Source: Zymomonas sp.
Lineage (GTDB): Bacteria > Pseudomonadota > Alphaproteobacteria > Sphingomonadales > Sphingomonadaceae
Assembly (NCBI RefSeq): GCF_020216885.1
Contig: NZ_JAIWON010000160.1
Location: 1-6,266, forward strand
Direction of reading: 5' to 3'
Length of the DNA stretch: 6,266 nucleotides
Part shown: positions 1 through 6,266 of the stretch, in pieces
Layout: each line of letters starts with the position of its first letter
Numbering within the stretch: position 1 is the first letter of the stretch
The notes under the pieces: generated by a model
The model's database searches: none
Told to the model about the DNA's origin: nothing
The model's input: the letters and a program-made list of their open reading frames with translations, nothing else
Position numbers and translations under genes: made by a program

Positions 1-23
1 GGTATATCCTGTTTTTCGGGCAT
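1..23 (-). CDS. Start of a gene cut by the left edge, probably tamB
   Basis: An ATG at 23-21 on the minus strand overlaps the tamA stop codon (TGATG, sharing the A) and opens a frame reading M-P-E-K-Q-D-I up to the window edge, with no stop. Only seven full codons are visible, so the product cannot be identified from its own sequence. The inference of TamB (the large inner-membrane-anchored, periplasm-spanning partner of TamA) comes from known gene order: tamA is very often followed directly by tamB in Proteobacteria. Two other points support a real start: there is no terminator after tamA, and the upstream gph-tamA junction has the same TGATG form. There is no strong Shine-Dalgarno sequence, as expected for a coupled start. 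Confidence 0.5.
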
Positions 24-2095
24 CAGAAGGCTTGCCCCAAGGAGACAAACACACCGATACGATTTTCACCCGCATGACGATGGAGTGGGGTGCCAAGATC
101 AACGCGCATAGGGCCAAAGCTGGTATAGTAACGCAATCCCAAACCTGTCCCCAAACGTAGACCGCTCATGCGTGGTAGGGTGGATGTGTAAAGATTACCG
201 GCATCAAGGAAAGGCACCAATCCCAAATCCCCAAAGCGGAAACGGGTTTCAATAGAAAATTCGGCAAGGCTTGAGCCACCCAGCGGTTTTCTGTTGGCAT
301 TCAGATTACCAATGGCCTGATAACTGAAACCCCGAACGGAACCGCCGCCGCCAACGTAATAACGACGGGAAGGCGCAAGGTCACTGCTGTCACTGCCTAT
401 AATAGATCCCATTCGGACGCGTCCGGCTAGCACAATATTATGACCAAGCGGTTGGTAGCCGCTCGCATCTATTTGGGTTCGGATATAAGGCACTGTCTTA
501 TGTAGAAATGAAATTTCCGGTGACGCATGGGCGCTTAATCGAAAGCCTTTTGTCGGGTTCAGCAGATTATCACTGCTATCATACCCCAATTGACTAGGCA
601 GGGCGGCTATCAAATATTGGTGATGTCCAGCGCCATAGGTGTAGTAGCCATTATCGCGTTCGTCTGAACCGATAAATTGGCCGCCAATCGACCAGACCCA
701 TTTTTTCTGCCAAATAATATTAGTCTCGCGTTCAAAACTCGCCGATAAAGTAGCCGTGCGCGCATCATAAGCGCGCCTTTTGGTATGAAGAACCGAGAGG
801 CTGGATGATAATATATGGTCTCTTGCGCCTTTATTACCTTGTCTTAAAGATGCGCCGACACCTTGGTCACGTGTTCCAAGAATACCGGAGAAGGTGACAG
901 CACCTTCCGGCTTTATCATATTACGATGAGTCCAACTGACATCCGAACGAACACCTTCACCATTTCCATAGCCAACCGTTCCAGCGATAGTGTGGAGTGG
1001 TGCTTTTTCAGTCGTAATCGCGATATTGGTAACATTCGGATGATCGGGATCTGGCATGGGTTTTAATTGGATAGTGGAAACCAGACTGGTTTGAATAACG
1101 GCGCGACGCAAATCATCAAGTAACACCGAATCATAAGGGGTGCCGGGATGGAAGCGCGCAATCTCATTGAGGTGATGTGTATCAAGCGGTTGGCTGTTTT
1201 TATTAAGGATGATTTCGCCAAATTTTTGGGGCTTGCCTGTCTCGACATTCATCACCAGACTGCCTGTAAAATTGCTGTGATCTATGACAATGTCCGGCTG
1301 GGTTATCTGGGCAAAGGGGAAGCCAAGATGACCGAGTTGTTTTTCCAAATCTTGATCGGCCGAAATAATGGCGGATTGATCCACTGGATCATCTTTATGA
1401 ATCGGGTAAATTTTTTGTAAGCCTAGTTGTGGCGTATCTTCTTTATCCAAGCCGTTAACCTTGACATCCGTAAAGCGATAAAGCTGACCGGGGTTCACTT
1501 TAAATTCGATAACGACTTTATGCTTTTCGATGATCGGGGTTAAGCGCGATTCAACCAAAGCGTCATAATACCCGCCGGACTGCAATAAGGCGGTCAGGTT
1601 TTCGCTGTCATCTCTGATGCGTCTTCTTATTTGGGCAATGTTGGCGCGCTTGCGGCGCGTCATGTAAAGTGTTGAAAGACTATTAAAACTGCTTTGCCAT
1701 GTATGCTCACGCGGCGGCAAACCTGTGATTTTGACCGTGTAATGATAACCAAGATTATTTTCTGAAACAGAAGATATTTTATTCTTGGAAGATTTTGGTT
1801 GGTTATCAGCCTTGCTATTCGCTGACGGTGATAAATCACTTTCTGTATTGGAATCTGTTTTTTGGAGATCTGGCCAGTCTACCCCAAGATCAGACCAATT
1901 ATCCAAAGGTGCCATTGAAAAACCTTTGCTGTTGTCGGTCATGATATTTTTTTGGGGCGGCGGCTTTGCCTTGACCGCTTCGATATAAGTCAAAAAAAGC
2001 GTTGCTGCGATCACCCATGATGCAACATGTTTTTGTCTTTTCTTCTTTAAAAAGCCAGCCTCTTTAATGGGAAAAGGCCTAAAGAAACAGGTCAT
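23..2095 (-). CDS. tamA: TamA, outer-membrane Omp85-family assembly protein
   Basis: This is an outer-membrane beta-barrel protein of the Omp85/BamA superfamily. With TamB it forms the translocation and assembly module, linked to insertion of some outer-membrane proteins and to phospholipid traffic across the periplasm. Numbering from the ATG at 2095 (690 aa), a basic n-region (KKKRQKH) and hydrophobic stretch around residues 24-42 form a signal peptide, probably cleaved after the AVKA near 43. A polar Ser/Asn/Lys/Asp-rich linker follows to about 115. Three POTRA-like domains come next (about 118-204, 205-288 and 290-366), then the barrel (about 367-690). The barrel carries the superfamily VRGF motif (587-590, within RRYYVGGGGSVRGF) and ends in a terminal Phe (VSLGQAF), a typical outer-membrane beta-signal. 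E. coli TamA is 577 aa, and much of the extra length here is the linker. A TTG one codon upstream (2098) is in frame, but the ATG overlapping the gph stop is preferred. BamA is unlikely because there are only three POTRA domains. Confidence 0.88.
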   Translation of the reverse strand: MTCFFRPFPIKEAGFLKKKRQKHVASWVIAATLFLTYIEAVKAKPPPQKNIMTDNSKGFSMAPLDNWSDLGVDWPDLQKTDSNTESDLSPSANSKADNQPKSSKNKISSVSENNLGYHYTVKITGLPPREHTWQSSFNSLSTLYMTRRKRANIAQIRRRIRDDSENLTALLQSGGYYDALVESRLTPIIEKHKVVIEFKVNPGQLYRFTDVKVNGLDKEDTPQLGLQKIYPIHKDDPVDQSAIISADQDLEKQLGHLGFPFAQITQPDIVIDHSNFTGSLVMNVETGKPQKFGEIILNKNSQPLDTHHLNEIARFHPGTPYDSVLLDDLRRAVIQTSLVSTIQLKPMPDPDHPNVTNIAITTEKAPLHTIAGTVGYGNGEGVRSDVSWTHRNMIKPEGAVTFSGILGTRDQGVGASLRQGNKGARDHILSSSLSVLHTKRRAYDARTATLSASFERETNIIWQKKWVWSIGGQFIGSDERDNGYYTYGAGHHQYLIAALPSQLGYDSSDNLLNPTKGFRLSAHASPEISFLHKTVPYIRTQIDASGYQPLGHNIVLAGRVRMGSIIGSDSSDLAPSRRYYVGGGGSVRGFSYQAIGNLNANRKPLGGSSLAEFSIETRFRFGDLGLVPFLDAGNLYTSTLPRMSGLRLGTGLGLRYYTSFGPMRVDLGTPLHRHAGENRIGVFVSLGQAF

Positions 2096-2097
2096 CA
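2093..2097 (-). promoter_or_regulatory. TGATG stop/start overlap, gph to tamA
   Basis: On the minus strand the gph stop TGA (2097-2095) shares its A with the tamA ATG (2095-2093). The end of gph just upstream has no convincing Shine-Dalgarno sequence, so tamA is probably translated by ribosomes finishing gph (termination-reinitiation). This also decides the tamA start in favour of the ATG rather than the TTG one codon earlier. Confidence 0.65.
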
Positions 2098-2796
2098 ATC
2101 CGGCTTGACCACGGCATCTGGCATCATATCATCGGAAAAACTGGCGAGAGTAGGAATAAGTTCCTGATAATTGCTAATAACACGGTCAGCACCCAAAGCC
2201 GTAGCCGGAACATCAGAATAACCAAAGCTTACCAGAATAACGGGTAAATCGGCATTGTGGCCTGTTTTGACATCCGTAATAGAGTCGCCAATAAAGGCCG
2301 TTCGGCCACCGCCCATTCTATGGATGGCTTCGAGTAAAGGCTTGGGATCGGGTTTTCTGACTGAAAAACTGTCACCGCCAATAATATCTGAAAAATAGTG
2401 ATCCCAGCCCAGCTGGTGGATAATCGGCCGCGCCAGACATTCTGGTTTGTTGGTATAGACAATCAATTCCAAACCGAGGTCTTGAAGTGCTTTTAATATC
2501 TCTTCGACGCCTTCATAGGGACGCGTATGCACCAAAACGTGCTTTTTGTAATAAGCTAGCATCAAAGGGAATCCTTTGACCATCAATTCCTGATTGATGC
2601 CGCCTGTCACCTCCAAAGCCTGTTCCATTAGTCGTCGGATACCTTTTCCCATCATTTTTTCGACCTGTTCCTGTGTCGGAACGGGGCGTCCCATTTGTTT
2701 TAAAGCATAATCAAGGGCTGCATGAAGGTCAGGTGAACTGTCGATAAGCGTGCCATCGAGATCAAAGCCGATAAAGTCAAATGGAATACGGGACAT
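2095..2796 (-). CDS. gph: HAD-family phosphoglycolate phosphatase (Gph type)
   Basis: This cytosolic HAD-superfamily hydrolase (233 aa) has all four catalytic motifs. Motif I is DLDGT with nucleophile D12 and acid/base D14. Motif II is YTNKP with T115. Motif III is RKPDP with K148. Motif IV is GDSITD with metal-binding D171 and D175. Residues about 19-95 form the alpha-helical C1 cap typical of Gph and PGMB-like phosphatases. The GGDSFSVRKPDPKPLL stretch and the GKGIRRLMEQAL cap helix resemble E. coli Gph (252 aa), which converts 2-phosphoglycolate to glycolate, for example after repair of oxidised DNA ends. Substrate assignment in this family is uncertain: MupP, the MurNAc-6-phosphate phosphatase of peptidoglycan recycling, was also first annotated as Gph, and the envelope-gene neighbours leave that open. 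It is the first gene of the leftward operon and its stop overlaps the tamA start. An AGGGAG lies 12 bases before the ATG. Confidence 0.85.
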   Translation of the reverse strand: MSRIPFDFIGFDLDGTLIDSSPDLHAALDYALKQMGRPVPTQEQVEKMMGKGIRRLMEQALEVTGGINQELMVKGFPLMLAYYKKHVLVHTRPYEGVEEILKALQDLGLELIVYTNKPECLARPIIHQLGWDHYFSDIIGGDSFSVRKPDPKPLLEAIHRMGGGRTAFIGDSITDVKTGHNADLPVILVSFGYSDVPATALGADRVISNYQELIPTLASFSDDMMPDAVVKPD

Positions 2797-2808
2797 AATG
2801 GGTAAAAA

Positions 2809-2814
2809 CTCCCT
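2809..2814 (-). promoter_or_regulatory. Ribosome binding site of gph
   Basis: Minus-strand AGGGAG lies 12 bases before the ATG at 2796. The match to anti-Shine-Dalgarno is good, but the spacing is longer than the usual 5-9 bases. No other in-frame Met near the N-terminus fits the DLDGT motif at residues 12-16, so the start itself is secure. Confidence 0.55.
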
Positions 2815-2839
2815 GCTATAGAATAAAGGCTATTTATCC

Positions 2840-2852
2840 CCGTGGGGCACGG
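2840..2852. repeat. Perfect 5-bp inverted repeat, CCGTG-GGG-CACGG
   Basis: CCGTG (2840-2844) and CACGG (2848-2852) are exact reverse complements around a GGG centre (CCC on the other strand), inside an otherwise AT-rich spacer. It lies about 45 bases upstream of the gph ATG. It could be a small leader hairpin if gph is transcribed from further upstream, or an operator-like site. No poly-T follows on either strand, so it is not a terminator. Confidence 0.4.
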
Positions 2853-2984
2853 TCATAAGAGACAGAACAACAGCAATAATTACGATGTCGTGGAAATATA
2901 TCGGCTTATAGAGATATTTGCCTGTAAAATTAAGTCTGTTCCTGTTCTAGAAATAGGCACAACTTCATGGCAAAAGCCGAATAT

Positions 2985-2990
2985 AGGAGA
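2985..2990 (+). promoter_or_regulatory. Ribosome binding site that sets the glmU start
   Basis: AGGAGA lies nine bases before the ATG at 3000. It is the only strong Shine-Dalgarno near the 5' end of glmU and selects this start over the in-frame ATG at 2967, which has no such site. The protein begun here aligns with the usual GlmU N-terminus, with LAAGKGTRM starting at residue 12. Confidence 0.8.
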
Positions 2991-2999
2991 GTTTTTGTT

Positions 3000-4352
3000 A
3001 TGACTGCTCATAAGCCTTTTTCTGCTGTTATTCTAGCCGCGGGTAAGGGAACGCGGATGCGTTCGGATACCCATAAAATCTTACATGCCCTTGCTGGCAG
3101 ACCTCTTTTAGGATGGGTTCTGGACAGCCTTGCTCCATTATCGCCTGATCATACCGTGGTTGTGACAGGTTCCGGCCGCGAGCAAGTCGAAAATTATCTA
3201 AAACAGGTTAATTTGCCCGTTACCTCGGTTACCCAAGAAGAGCAATTGGGTACGGCGCATGCTGTGGCACAGGCTAAATCGGCTTTGAAGGATTTTAAAG
3301 GGGATATTGTCGTTCTTTATGGCGATGTTCCTTTAGTGCAACCCAAAACGATAAAAGCCTTGCTGGCGCGATTGCATCATGAAGACAAGCCGACGGTTGC
3401 TGTTTTAGCCTTCAGACCCGATGATCCGCGTCAATATGGGCGTATTATCACTGATAAGACCGCCCATATTCAAAAAATGGTCGAATATAAGGATGCCAGC
3501 GAAGAAGAGCGCGCAATCACCCTGTGTAATAGCGGCCTATTAGCTATCAGGGCGAGTGATCTTTGGCCGTTATTATCACGGGTTCAGAATAATAACGCAT
3601 CAGGCGAATATTATCTGCCTGATATTGTTATGCTGACTTTGTCCGAAGGACGTCAAGCCGTGACTGTTGATGCGGAAACTTGGGAAGTTTCTGGCGTTAA
3701 TAATCGAGCAGAGCTCGCTAACCTTGAAAGCCTGTGGCAAAATCGAAAGCGGCAGGATGTCATGAAAGACGGGGCTAGTCTGATTGCACCTGAAACCGTG
3801 TGGTTCAGCTATGACACTGAAATCGGGCGAGATGTCATTATTGAACCGCAAGTCTTTTTTGGACGTGATGTTAAAGTTGCCAATGGTGTAACCATTCATA
3901 GCTTTAGCCATATTGAAGGGGCTGACATTAAAGAAAATGTCGAAATAGGCCCCTTTGCACGGTTGAGACCCGGTGCCGAAATCGCTGAAAAAGCTAAAAT
4001 CGGTAATTTCGTGGAGATTAAGAAGTCCAAAGTCGAGAAAGGTGCCAAGGTTAATCACCTGACCTATATCGGTGATGCGACCATTGGCGCAGGTTCCAAT
4101 ATCGGCGGCGGCACTATCACCTGTAATTATGACGGCTTTAACAAAAGCCGCACTGAAATTGGCGAGAAAGCCTTTATCGGTTCCAATAGTGCATTGGTTG
4201 CGCCGGTGCGTATCGGGGCAGGGGCTATTATTGCCGCGGGGTCAACCATTACGCATAATGTGCCAGATGACAGCTTGGCGATTGCCCGATCCGAACAAGA
4301 AAATAAGGCCTTATGGGCAAAAAAATTTCGACAGAGAAAAAAGAAAAAATAA
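3000..4352 (+). CDS. glmU: Bifunctional GlmU: GlcN-1-P acetyltransferase / GlcNAc-1-P uridyltransferase
   Basis: This cytosolic enzyme catalyses the last two steps to UDP-GlcNAc: acetylation of glucosamine-1-phosphate by acetyl-CoA, then uridylyl transfer from UTP. The product feeds peptidoglycan and lipid A synthesis. The chosen start gives 450 aa, against 456 in E. coli. The N-terminal uridyltransferase domain (about 7-235) shows the nucleotide-binding LAAGKGTRM (12-20), QLGTAHA (82-88), the YGDVPL motif with metal-binding D109, EYKDA (162-166) and N234 in SGVNNR. The C-terminal left-handed beta-helix of hexapeptide repeats (about 258-435) carries RLRPGAEI (321-328), the probable catalytic base H353 in VNHLTYIGD, and the TCNYDG loop (374-379). 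The last ten residues are strongly basic. The gene is monocistronic as seen here: it is divergent from gph, with a terminator directly after the stop. All key residues are present. Confidence 0.97.
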   Translation: MTAHKPFSAVILAAGKGTRMRSDTHKILHALAGRPLLGWVLDSLAPLSPDHTVVVTGSGREQVENYLKQVNLPVTSVTQEEQLGTAHAVAQAKSALKDFKGDIVVLYGDVPLVQPKTIKALLARLHHEDKPTVAVLAFRPDDPRQYGRIITDKTAHIQKMVEYKDASEEERAITLCNSGLLAIRASDLWPLLSRVQNNNASGEYYLPDIVMLTLSEGRQAVTVDAETWEVSGVNNRAELANLESLWQNRKRQDVMKDGASLIAPETVWFSYDTEIGRDVIIEPQVFFGRDVKVANGVTIHSFSHIEGADIKENVEIGPFARLRPGAEIAEKAKIGNFVEIKKSKVEKGAKVNHLTYIGDATIGAGSNIGGGTITCNYDGFNKSRTEIGEKAFIGSNSALVAPVRIGAGAIIAAGSTITHNVPDDSLAIARSEQENKALWAKKFRQRKKKK

Positions 4353-4354
4353 AG

Positions 4355-4381
4355 AAAAGCCGGTTTCTACCGGCTTTTTTT
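4355..4381 (+). terminator. Intrinsic terminator of glmU
   Basis: A perfect 10-bp stem is formed by 4355-4364 and 4369-4378 (core GCCGGT/ACCGGC) with a TTCT loop, followed by a run of seven T (4375-4381). It begins two bases after the glmU stop codon. The other side is A-rich (T-rich on the minus strand), so it may also stop leftward transcripts that pass the penicillin-binding-protein terminator. Confidence 0.92.
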
Positions 4382-4465
4382 ATAGCCGCATCCTTTATCA
4401 AAAGACAAAGAGTCAGGGATATATCCCGTCCAATAAATGGCGATTATCTTTTAAGAAGATGGCTT
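4382..4465. other. Short spacer between two convergent terminators
   Basis: I see no gene, promoter or RNA structure of substance here. The only notable item is an exact 12-bp palindrome, GGGATATATCCC, at 4416-4427. The open frame running through this spacer from within glmU is an out-of-frame read-through with no start signal. Confidence 0.5.
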
Positions 4466-4505
4466 AAAATAAAAATATTCCGGCTGCCATAGGCAACCGG
4501 AATAT
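4466..4505 (-). terminator. Intrinsic terminator of the penicillin-binding protein gene
   Basis: Arms ATATTCCGG (4475-4483) and CCGGAATAT (4497-4505) are exact complements, and the stem extends inward through CTGCC/GGCAA. The innermost mismatch on the plus strand becomes a G-U wobble in the leftward RNA. In that direction the hairpin is followed by TTTTATTTT (4474-4466). Both points favour leftward function, 28 bases past the stop at 4534. Confidence 0.85.
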
Positions 4506-4533
4506 CAAAATGCCCTATCGTTGAGAAGATAAA

Positions 4534-6266
4534 TCAGCCTTCGGGATTATGGCCAAGAACATTATCGAGCCAGTTTTTATCTAATGCTGGGTCGGTATGT
4601 CCTGTTGATTTTTCTTTACCAGAATCCGGCTTTGTCGCGGATTTTTCATTTCCCTTGGCATGGTTGTCATCCGCATCCCCTGCATGTTTTTCTGTCACCG
4701 CGGGTGGTAGAGTAGGCGCGGGGGTATCTGCTGGAAGACCGGATGCTGGATGAATAGCCGCGGCATCACCGAAATAGGTTTCGTCATCCGGTTCAAGCTG
4801 TGAATCTGGCAAAGTTACCTGTGTGTCAAAAGGAACAACGGGTCGATCAGCCACAGCGACACGCATATATTTCGAGAACGCCATGGCCGGAGCGTGGCCG
4901 CCGGATAATCCGGGTACAGGTTTAGAATCATCGCGCCCCATCCAGACGCCTGTTGTCAGACCACTAGAGAAACCAATGAACCAGCCATCATGACTAGATG
5001 AAGTCGTTCCGGTTTTACCGGCAACAGGGCGACCTATCTGGGCAGCGCGTGCGGTTCCGGTGGCAACCGCCGTTTGCAACAAATCAGTCATTTCCGCTGC
5101 CACCCAAGGCGCTAATAAGACCTGATCGCTGTTATCAGGATGCTGATATAACAATTTGCCGTAGCTGGATGTGATGCGGCTAATACCATAGGGCGTAACC
5201 GCAATGCCTTTTCTGGCAACAACAGCAAAAGCGCGGGTCATATCAATCAAACGGACATCAGAAGTTCCAAGCACCATTGAAGGCACAACATCAATCGGCG
5301 TTGTGATGCCTAATCTTTTCGCCATGGTGGCGACAGTATTAAAGCCGACTTGACTACCGAGTTTGGCGGCAATTGTATTCAAAGAAAAGGCAAAGGCCGT
5401 TCTGATGCTGATATCGCCTGAAAAATGACGGGAAGCGTTTCTTGGACTCCATCCGTTGATGGTAACCGGTTCATCAACAATACGATCATCAGGGCGAACC
5501 CCACTTTCTAAAGCCGCAAGATAAACAAAAAGTTTGAAAGATGAACCCGGCTGACGGGTGGCCTGTGTTGCCCGATTATAGATAGAAGAAACATAATCGC
5601 GGCCACCAACCATGGCTCGAACTGCACCATCGCTATCAAGTGTAACCAAGGCACCTTGCGCCCCTTTCGGGGTGGATTCTTGAATTGTTGTGTCTGCGGC
5701 TCTTTGCATTCCGAGATCAAGCGTTGTCCAGACATCAATCGGTTCTGTGCTGGGTTCGATCAGAGAATCTAACTGTGCCAAAGCCCAATCTGTAAAGTAG
5801 CGCACACCATTTTGATGCGGTTCAGCTGATAAAGCAACATTTTGCGGATCGGCATTGATCTGTTCGGTTGGGTTAATCAGATGCTGTTCTGCCATCAATC
5901 CCAAAACAACGCGTCCACGGCTAACCGCGGCTTCTGGATCGGCGGTTGGCGAATAATTGGAAGGTGCCTTGACCAAACCTGCGATAATAGCAGCTTCGGG
6001 AAGTGAAAGCTGGGTTGCGGGATGCCCGTAAAATTTACGGGAAGCCGCATCAATCCCGTAAGCACCACCGCCGAAATAGACCCGATTGAGATAAAGCTCT
6101 AAAATTTGGTTTTTGGTGAATTTTTGCTCAATCGCTAATGCCAGCAAGGCTTCCCGTGCTTTACGGGCAAAGCTGTAATTATTGGTCAGAAAGACATTGC
6201 GGGCTAATTGCTGGGTGATGGTTGATGCCCCTTGCCAGCGTTTGCCTTGTCCATGGTGAATAATTG
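4534..6266 (-). CDS. Class A penicillin-binding protein (PBP1A family), 5' end outside the window
   Basis: This bifunctional peptidoglycan synthase, anchored in the inner membrane, polymerises lipid II glycan strands and cross-links them. The frame is open to the right edge, giving 576 visible residues. The first in-frame start-like codon (TTG, 6147) lies inside the conserved RKAREALLALAIE motif and is not the true start. The GT51 domain shows QGASTITQQLARN (11-23), RKxxE (34-38), ILELYLN (54-60) and YFGGGAYG (63-70). The first GT motif (EDxxFxxHxG) and the transmembrane anchor lie beyond 6266. The transpeptidase domain has the full triad: SSFK with nucleophile S241 (codon 5544-5542) and K244, SLN (294-296), and KTGTT (417-421). 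A polar, charged tail of about 80 residues follows. The gap between the two domains is short, leaving no room for the OB insert of E. coli PBP1A, and there is no PBP1C-type C-terminal domain. The full length is probably near 700 aa. Confidence 0.93.
   Translation of the reverse strand, partial: IIHHGQGKRWQGASTITQQLARNVFLTNNYSFARKAREALLALAIEQKFTKNQILELYLNRVYFGGGAYGIDAASRKFYGHPATQLSLPEAAIIAGLVKAPSNYSPTADPEAAVSRGRVVLGLMAEQHLINPTEQINADPQNVALSAEPHQNGVRYFTDWALAQLDSLIEPSTEPIDVWTTLDLGMQRAADTTIQESTPKGAQGALVTLDSDGAVRAMVGGRDYVSSIYNRATQATRQPGSSFKLFVYLAALESGVRPDDRIVDEPVTINGWSPRNASRHFSGDISIRTAFAFSLNTIAAKLGSQVGFNTVATMAKRLGITTPIDVVPSMVLGTSDVRLIDMTRAFAVVARKGIAVTPYGISRITSSYGKLLYQHPDNSDQVLLAPWVAAEMTDLLQTAVATGTARAAQIGRPVAGKTGTTSSSHDGWFIGFSSGLTTGVWMGRDDSKPVPGLSGGHAPAMAFSKYMRVAVADRPVVPFDTQVTLPDSQLEPDDETYFGDAAAIHPASGLPADTPAPTLPPAVTEKHAGDADDNHAKGNEKSATKPDSGKEKSTGHTDPALDKNWLDNVLGHNPEG

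Larger units (their letters stand above)
2797..2999. other. Divergent intergenic region between gph-tamA and glmU
   Basis: This spacer of about 200 bp must hold promoters for both the leftward gph-tamA operon and rightward glmU. No consensus promoter pair stands out on either strand. The best rightward -10 candidate is TAAAAT at 2925-2930, with a poor -35, so it is not called as a separate feature. A perfect short inverted repeat sits at 2840-2852. I see no riboswitch-like structure, small ORF or tRNA here. Confidence 0.6.

Noticed and set aside
1148..1420. 90-codon plus-strand open frame inside tamA
   Set aside because: It is antisense to the POTRA-coding region, where tamA has clear domain structure. 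No supporting signals.
2096..2098. TTG as the tamA start
   Set aside because: The adjacent ATG forms a TGATG overlap with the gph stop, and a TTG start there has no ribosome site. The difference is one residue.
2925..2930. TAAAAT as the -10 box of a glmU promoter
   Set aside because: No acceptable -35 element lies 16-18 bases upstream, so it is mentioned only as the best weak candidate.
3600..4058. 152-codon open frame antisense to glmU
   Set aside because: It lies wholly within the conserved hexapeptide coding region on the other strand, has no ribosome site, and its protein shows no recognisable domain. It is a shadow of glmU.
4072..4467. 131-codon open frame overlapping the end of glmU and running through the spacer
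   Set aside because: It is a shifted frame of glmU that passes through the glmU terminator. No start signal and no protein-like features.
6145..6147. TTG as the start of the penicillin-binding protein
   Set aside because: The frame continues upstream to the window edge through highly conserved GT51 motifs (QGASTITQQLARN, RKxxE), so this codon is an internal leucine.
1..6266. Mobile elements, CRISPR arrays, tRNA or rRNA genes, or a novel defence system
   Set aside because: I found no direct-repeat arrays, transposase-like frames, terminal inverted repeats or RNA-gene signatures. Nearly all of the window is accounted for by housekeeping genes.

Overview
The window is compact chromosomal housekeeping DNA from a Gram-negative bacterium. 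I think it is most likely an alphaproteobacterium of the Sphingomonadales with moderate G+C, and the overall look is Zymomonas-like. This rests on an outer-membrane Omp85/TamA protein (so two membranes), the style of the GlmU, Gph and class A penicillin-binding proteins, and codon use that is neither AT- nor GC-extreme. The genus assignment is recognition-level inference and was not searched.

Layout. Bases 1-2796 form a leftward (minus-strand) operon: a Gph-type HAD phosphatase (2095-2796), then tamA (23-2095), then the first codons of a further gene running off the left edge (1-23, probably tamB). Both internal junctions are TGATG stop/start overlaps, which suggests translational coupling. 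A divergent spacer of about 200 bp (2797-2999) separates this operon from rightward glmU (3000-4352), which ends in a strong intrinsic terminator a few bases after its stop. After a short empty spacer, a second hairpin faces left and terminates a class A penicillin-binding protein gene (4534 to beyond 6266, minus strand). The 5' end of that gene, with the membrane anchor and the first glycosyltransferase motif, lies outside the window.

The genes share a cell-envelope theme. GlmU makes UDP-GlcNAc, the first nucleotide sugar for peptidoglycan and lipid A. The penicillin-binding protein polymerises and cross-links peptidoglycan. TamA (with TamB) serves outer-membrane assembly and lipid traffic. 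The HAD phosphatase is either a true phosphoglycolate phosphatase or possibly a MupP-like peptidoglycan-recycling enzyme. I found no mobile elements, tRNA or rRNA genes, CRISPR arrays, prophage genes or evident novel system. The points worth a second look are the twin TGATG couplings, the long linker in TamA, the compact architecture of the penicillin-binding protein, the substrate of the HAD phosphatase, and two short palindromes between genes.
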